From Panonychus citri (lineage: Eukaryota > Arthropoda > Arachnida > Trombidiformes > Tetranychidae): 64,000 bases of DNA. The stretch lies in NCBI RefSeq assembly GCF_014898815.1, contig NW_026515546.1, forward strand, positions 3,520,501 to 3,584,500, in the 5' to 3' direction. The notes under the pieces are model-generated. The model had not been told where the DNA came from and made no database searches. It worked only from the letters and a program-made list of their open reading frames with translations. Shown in pieces: positions 60,838 through 64,000 of the stretch (position 1 is its first letter; each line of letters opens with the position of its first letter). Made by a program: the position numbers and the translations under genes.

Positions 60838-61943
60838 AGAAAGTTAATCATAATCATTATTGATGAGAATCAGTTGATTGTCTCTCACAGAAACAAATTA
60901 ATTAAACTCAGGACAGAATTTAATTCAACCAATTTAAAACTAAACTAATTAAATCAAACATCAATCTCATTCAGATCAAATATCTTTGGTCAATGTAACA
61001 ATATCTTATTAACCAAAGTCCCAATGAAGTTAAATTGTTGAACATGCGTAACTTAATCACAACAATTAACATTATAATTTTGCCCATTGAACATTCAATC
61101 AACCAATTAACTAATATTTTATATGATTTATATTAACCTCGATTCTAACAATCAAACCTTAATTGTTAAATCTTTTCCATCTCTCAATCAGGAATCGATA
61201 GTAAATTAAATCTCAATTAAAGCTTAGTCATTGAGCTAAAACAACAATTTACAAATCAACTTGATGGTCAATGGATTTTGACTGATTAATAAGATTGATT
61301 TTACACAATAACAATCGTAATTGTTACCATTATGATTAATCCACAACAATTGGAATAAAATTTGGAGACATTTTCGTTTTGTAATTGTAATCAAAATGAA
61401 GCTTTTTCTTGAACATTGTTAATCACTCGCTCTCTTTTTTGTTGTTTATCGATAATTAAATTTTTTTAACTTGTTTCTTTGTATATATCGTATTTATCGT
61501 CATTAATTTCACAATCAACTCTTATTTTAACTTACATACTAAAGGTGAGTTGTGAGGGTGGAAAATGGGCTTGAGGAGGAAGGTGGGAAAAGGTTGTTCC
61601 CTAATCGATGCTTCATTTTGTCCTTTTTATTATAATTCATCGTTAATATTAATTGTTAGTTTAAGTTTTGTTTCTTTTTTAAAATATTTCCATTTTGTTT
61701 TTCTTTTTAAATACTTTCTTCGTCTTTTTCTTGATAATCTTTAAGTTTGTTGTTTGATTTCCTTTGAAATTGATCAGGAAGATCGGCGTAGAGAGAGAGA
61801 AAAGTAAACATGGTGATGAATCAACAGCCGAAAACAAATTGTAGACTAAATTGTTGTAGAAATATTTACATAGATTAAAGAAAGAAAAGAAAGAAAGAGA
61901 GAGAGAGGTTGTTGTGAGGGTGGTAAATGTGTATCATTTATGG
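60838..61943. other. Intergenic
   Basis: AT-rich; GA-rich run at about 61878-61908 close to the end of the next gene. No gene recognised. Confidence 0.5.
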
Positions 61944-64000
61944 TTACCGGCGCCAGGCTCGACTTTCATCCTCATCGTCAGTCTCTTCCTCTTCGAGTAA
62001 ATCATCCTCGATACTAACACCTAATTGTAATTCGTCAGGTGAAAGTGTTTTTTTGTTTGTTGTTGTTGGTCCTTCTTCCTCCTCTTCGTTGATTGTATCT
62101 TCATTTTCCTTTTCGTTAGGCTTTCCTTCAACAACATAGCCTTCTTCAACTCCCTCATCTCCTTTAGGGGATACTTGATTATCGTCATCATCATCTGTTT
62201 CTTGGTTTCTTGGATCTTCATCAATTTCTGTTGCTGAAGAATCTTCTTCTTCCTCTTCAACATGCTCATTGATAACTTGTTCTTGTTGTTCTTCTTCATC
62301 ATCTTCTATTTGAGGTTCTTTAGAACATTTTTCTTCCGTTATCTCTTCTGTTTCTTCTTCAATTAGATCTCCATCTTTTTCAGGATTTACTGCTGATTCG
62401 TCATCATCGTTTATTTTACTTGTATCGTTGTTCACGTTGACATCACTTTCAATTAATGATTCCAATTCAGACGAAACTTTATCATGAGAATGAGCTATTT
62501 CCAATTCTTCAGCTTTAGCCTTAATCTCATCAAACCAAGATGCTTTTAATTTAGGTGCCTGATCTTTCAGTTTAACGGTTGATATTAATGGTAAAGCCAT
62601 TTCAGCATCTCGACGTGTTCTGAAAGTTACCAATAGTCCTTGAGGCGTTGACTCCAGGCTTTCAATTTCAGCAGATTGCTAATGATAGGATAATAATAGT
62701 TATACAAAAAAAAGAGAGAAAAACGATTAAAAAAATGACTGAAAGAGAAATGAAAGTAAATAAGAAAGAGAAAGAGAAAGAGAAAGAAAAGTAGAAAGAG
62801 GAGATGGATAAAGGAAAACTGGATAATGATGATAATCGGATGAGAGAACAGGAAAGTAAAAGTGTGTAAATTGTTTTAACCTGTAACAGAAAAAAACGTT
62901 CAACTCACCGATAAATGTGCCAATAAGATACCGTTATCATCTTCGGGAATATTTTCGACGAAAATTTTTCTCGTTCTACGGTCAACTTTTCGCAAATTTT
63001 CGAAATTTTTAGCCAATGTATGATTGGCTTGGCGATTACGATCTCTTAAGGCCCCTTTCATTTCAGCAAATCGTTTAATCATCGCTTTGGTAGATCTTAT
63101 ATCATTCATGCAATAAGGTTTGGCCTGGAATGAGAAAAAGGAAAAAATAATTAATTTCATAATTCCAATTAACTAAAATGATTCTAAAAAAGTATTTACC
63201 TTAATTTTAAGTTCTTGTAGTTTCTTGTGCAACTCAGAAGCAGTCGCTCCTTTGTGTAGCTCATTGTAAAAGTCCATTTCTACATCGAGAAGCTCCTTTT
63301 CCACCTGAATTTTACTCTTAATTTTACCTGAAGATGGAAGCTTAGAAGCCTCAGCTAATATAATCTCAGCGTCTTTTTTAATATCACTTTCGAGACCTTT
63401 AATCTGCTTGTTTAATAAATCAACCATTGATCGTAATTCAATTTTTTCCTTATCTGTTTTGGCTTTTTGAAGTTTCTCAATTAACCGTTTTTGCTGTTGC
63501 ATACAGGAAACTAATATATTTTGACGTTTCTTTTGTAAATCAAGTTTCTTTAAAAGTTTATCCTTTTTGATCTTCCTTCCTCCGAACAATAGATTCGGAC
63601 ACTGGATTAGTAGAAGCTAATCCAGTCTCTTGTTTTAATCCAGTGGTTGAAAGATTTGATGAAACTGTTCCTGTTGCTGTTGTTGTGGTAGTGGTTGTTG
63701 TTGTTGCTGCTGATGCTATTGTTGTTGATGATGAAGATGATGATGCGCAGCAACAACAGCATTAGTTGAAGATGGATATTGTTTCTTTAACAATGAAGGA
63801 TTGAAAACCGTTCTTGATATTGTTCCTGTTGGAACATTAGTTGAGGCTGAATTTTTATCAGAATCTAGAGTATGACGAAGACCGAGTCGATCTTTAACAT
63901 TAGGCCTGCTAGAGTTAGAATTAATTTGATCAGATTTATTTGAGTCATTCATTATGCTACCATTAGCTGCTCGTAAACTAGAATCGTAAGTTGATGAATG
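61944..64000 (-). CDS. RBM26/27-like RNA-binding protein, 3' part (runs off window)
   Basis: Exons 61944-62678, 62909-63124 and 63200 to about 63600 are in phase. They encode a lysine-rich coiled coil (KLLKKLDLQKKRQNILV, then EKELLDVEMDFYNELHKG), an RRM-like fold (RKIFVENIPEDDNGILLAHL, GLLVTFRTRRDAEMAL) and a long acidic Glu/Asp tail ending RAWRR. This order matches the C-terminal half of RBM26/RBM27 (Drosophila swm), nuclear poly(A)-RNA-linked factors. A further frame, 63716-64000 (KDRLGLRHTL, SRTVFNPSLLKKQ), fits the region upstream of the coiled coil, but it stops at TAG in a CAA/CAT repeat, and the link to the next exon needs a shift or an unseen intron. The N-terminal PWI and CCCH zinc-finger part lies beyond the window. 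Confidence 0.7.

Overview
This is an AT-rich animal nuclear region with small GT-AG introns and arthropod-type genes: cubilin, CIB2, TULP4/Tusp, INTS1, a neprilysin-like M13 peptidase, a group III phospholipase A2, RBM26/27 and a PDZ scaffold. A mite or related chelicerate is the best guess, but that is an inference; nothing in the window fixes the species. No prokaryotic operons, CRISPR arrays or convincing tRNA/rRNA genes were seen. Exon limits below were worked out by hand from splice sites and reading phase, so they are models.

Layout. 0.4-4.9 kb: tandem pair of AVT1/SLC36-like amino-acid transporter genes (minus strand); the distal copy is frameshifted. 5.6-7.6 kb: intronless NRPS-like ORF (end of an adenylation domain, a carrier domain without its serine, a condensation domain). 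8.3-26.3 kb: a mosaic graveyard. It holds three copies (A, B, C) of one non-coding segment, a CIB2 remnant, a fragment of the NRPS-like gene, a fold-back element, a TULP4 pseudogene carrying a hAT-like MITE, two broken and partly inverted copies of the start of the downstream PDZ gene, a second MITE with its empty site still present elsewhere in the window, a truncated cubilin gene fused in frame to a third PDZ-gene fragment, one apparently intact WW plus CUE-repeat gene, and a 5'-truncated DHX9/maleless pseudogene. 26.3-37 kb: about 10.6 kb of AT-rich non-coding sequence that served as donor for several copied pieces. 37.0-45.7 kb: intact 1617-residue two-PDZ gene. 46.6-48.0 kb: secreted glycine-rich protein with one frameshift. 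48.7-52.6 kb: INTS1, apparently cut off at about 60 % of its usual length. 53.0-56.3 kb: 16-exon M13 metallopeptidase (750 residues). 57.8-60.8 kb: group III PLA2. 61.9 kb to the end: 3' part of an RBM26/27-like gene.

How it fits together. The best explanation of the middle is an ancestral pair, NRPS-like gene (minus) and PDZ gene (plus), separated by shared non-coding sequence. A compressed copy of that whole locus lies at 11.1-18.2 kb, interleaved with fragments of unrelated genes. The genes do not form one pathway. Several otherwise good genes carry single-base frameshifts, which may be real decay or assembly indels; this matters for every pseudogene call.
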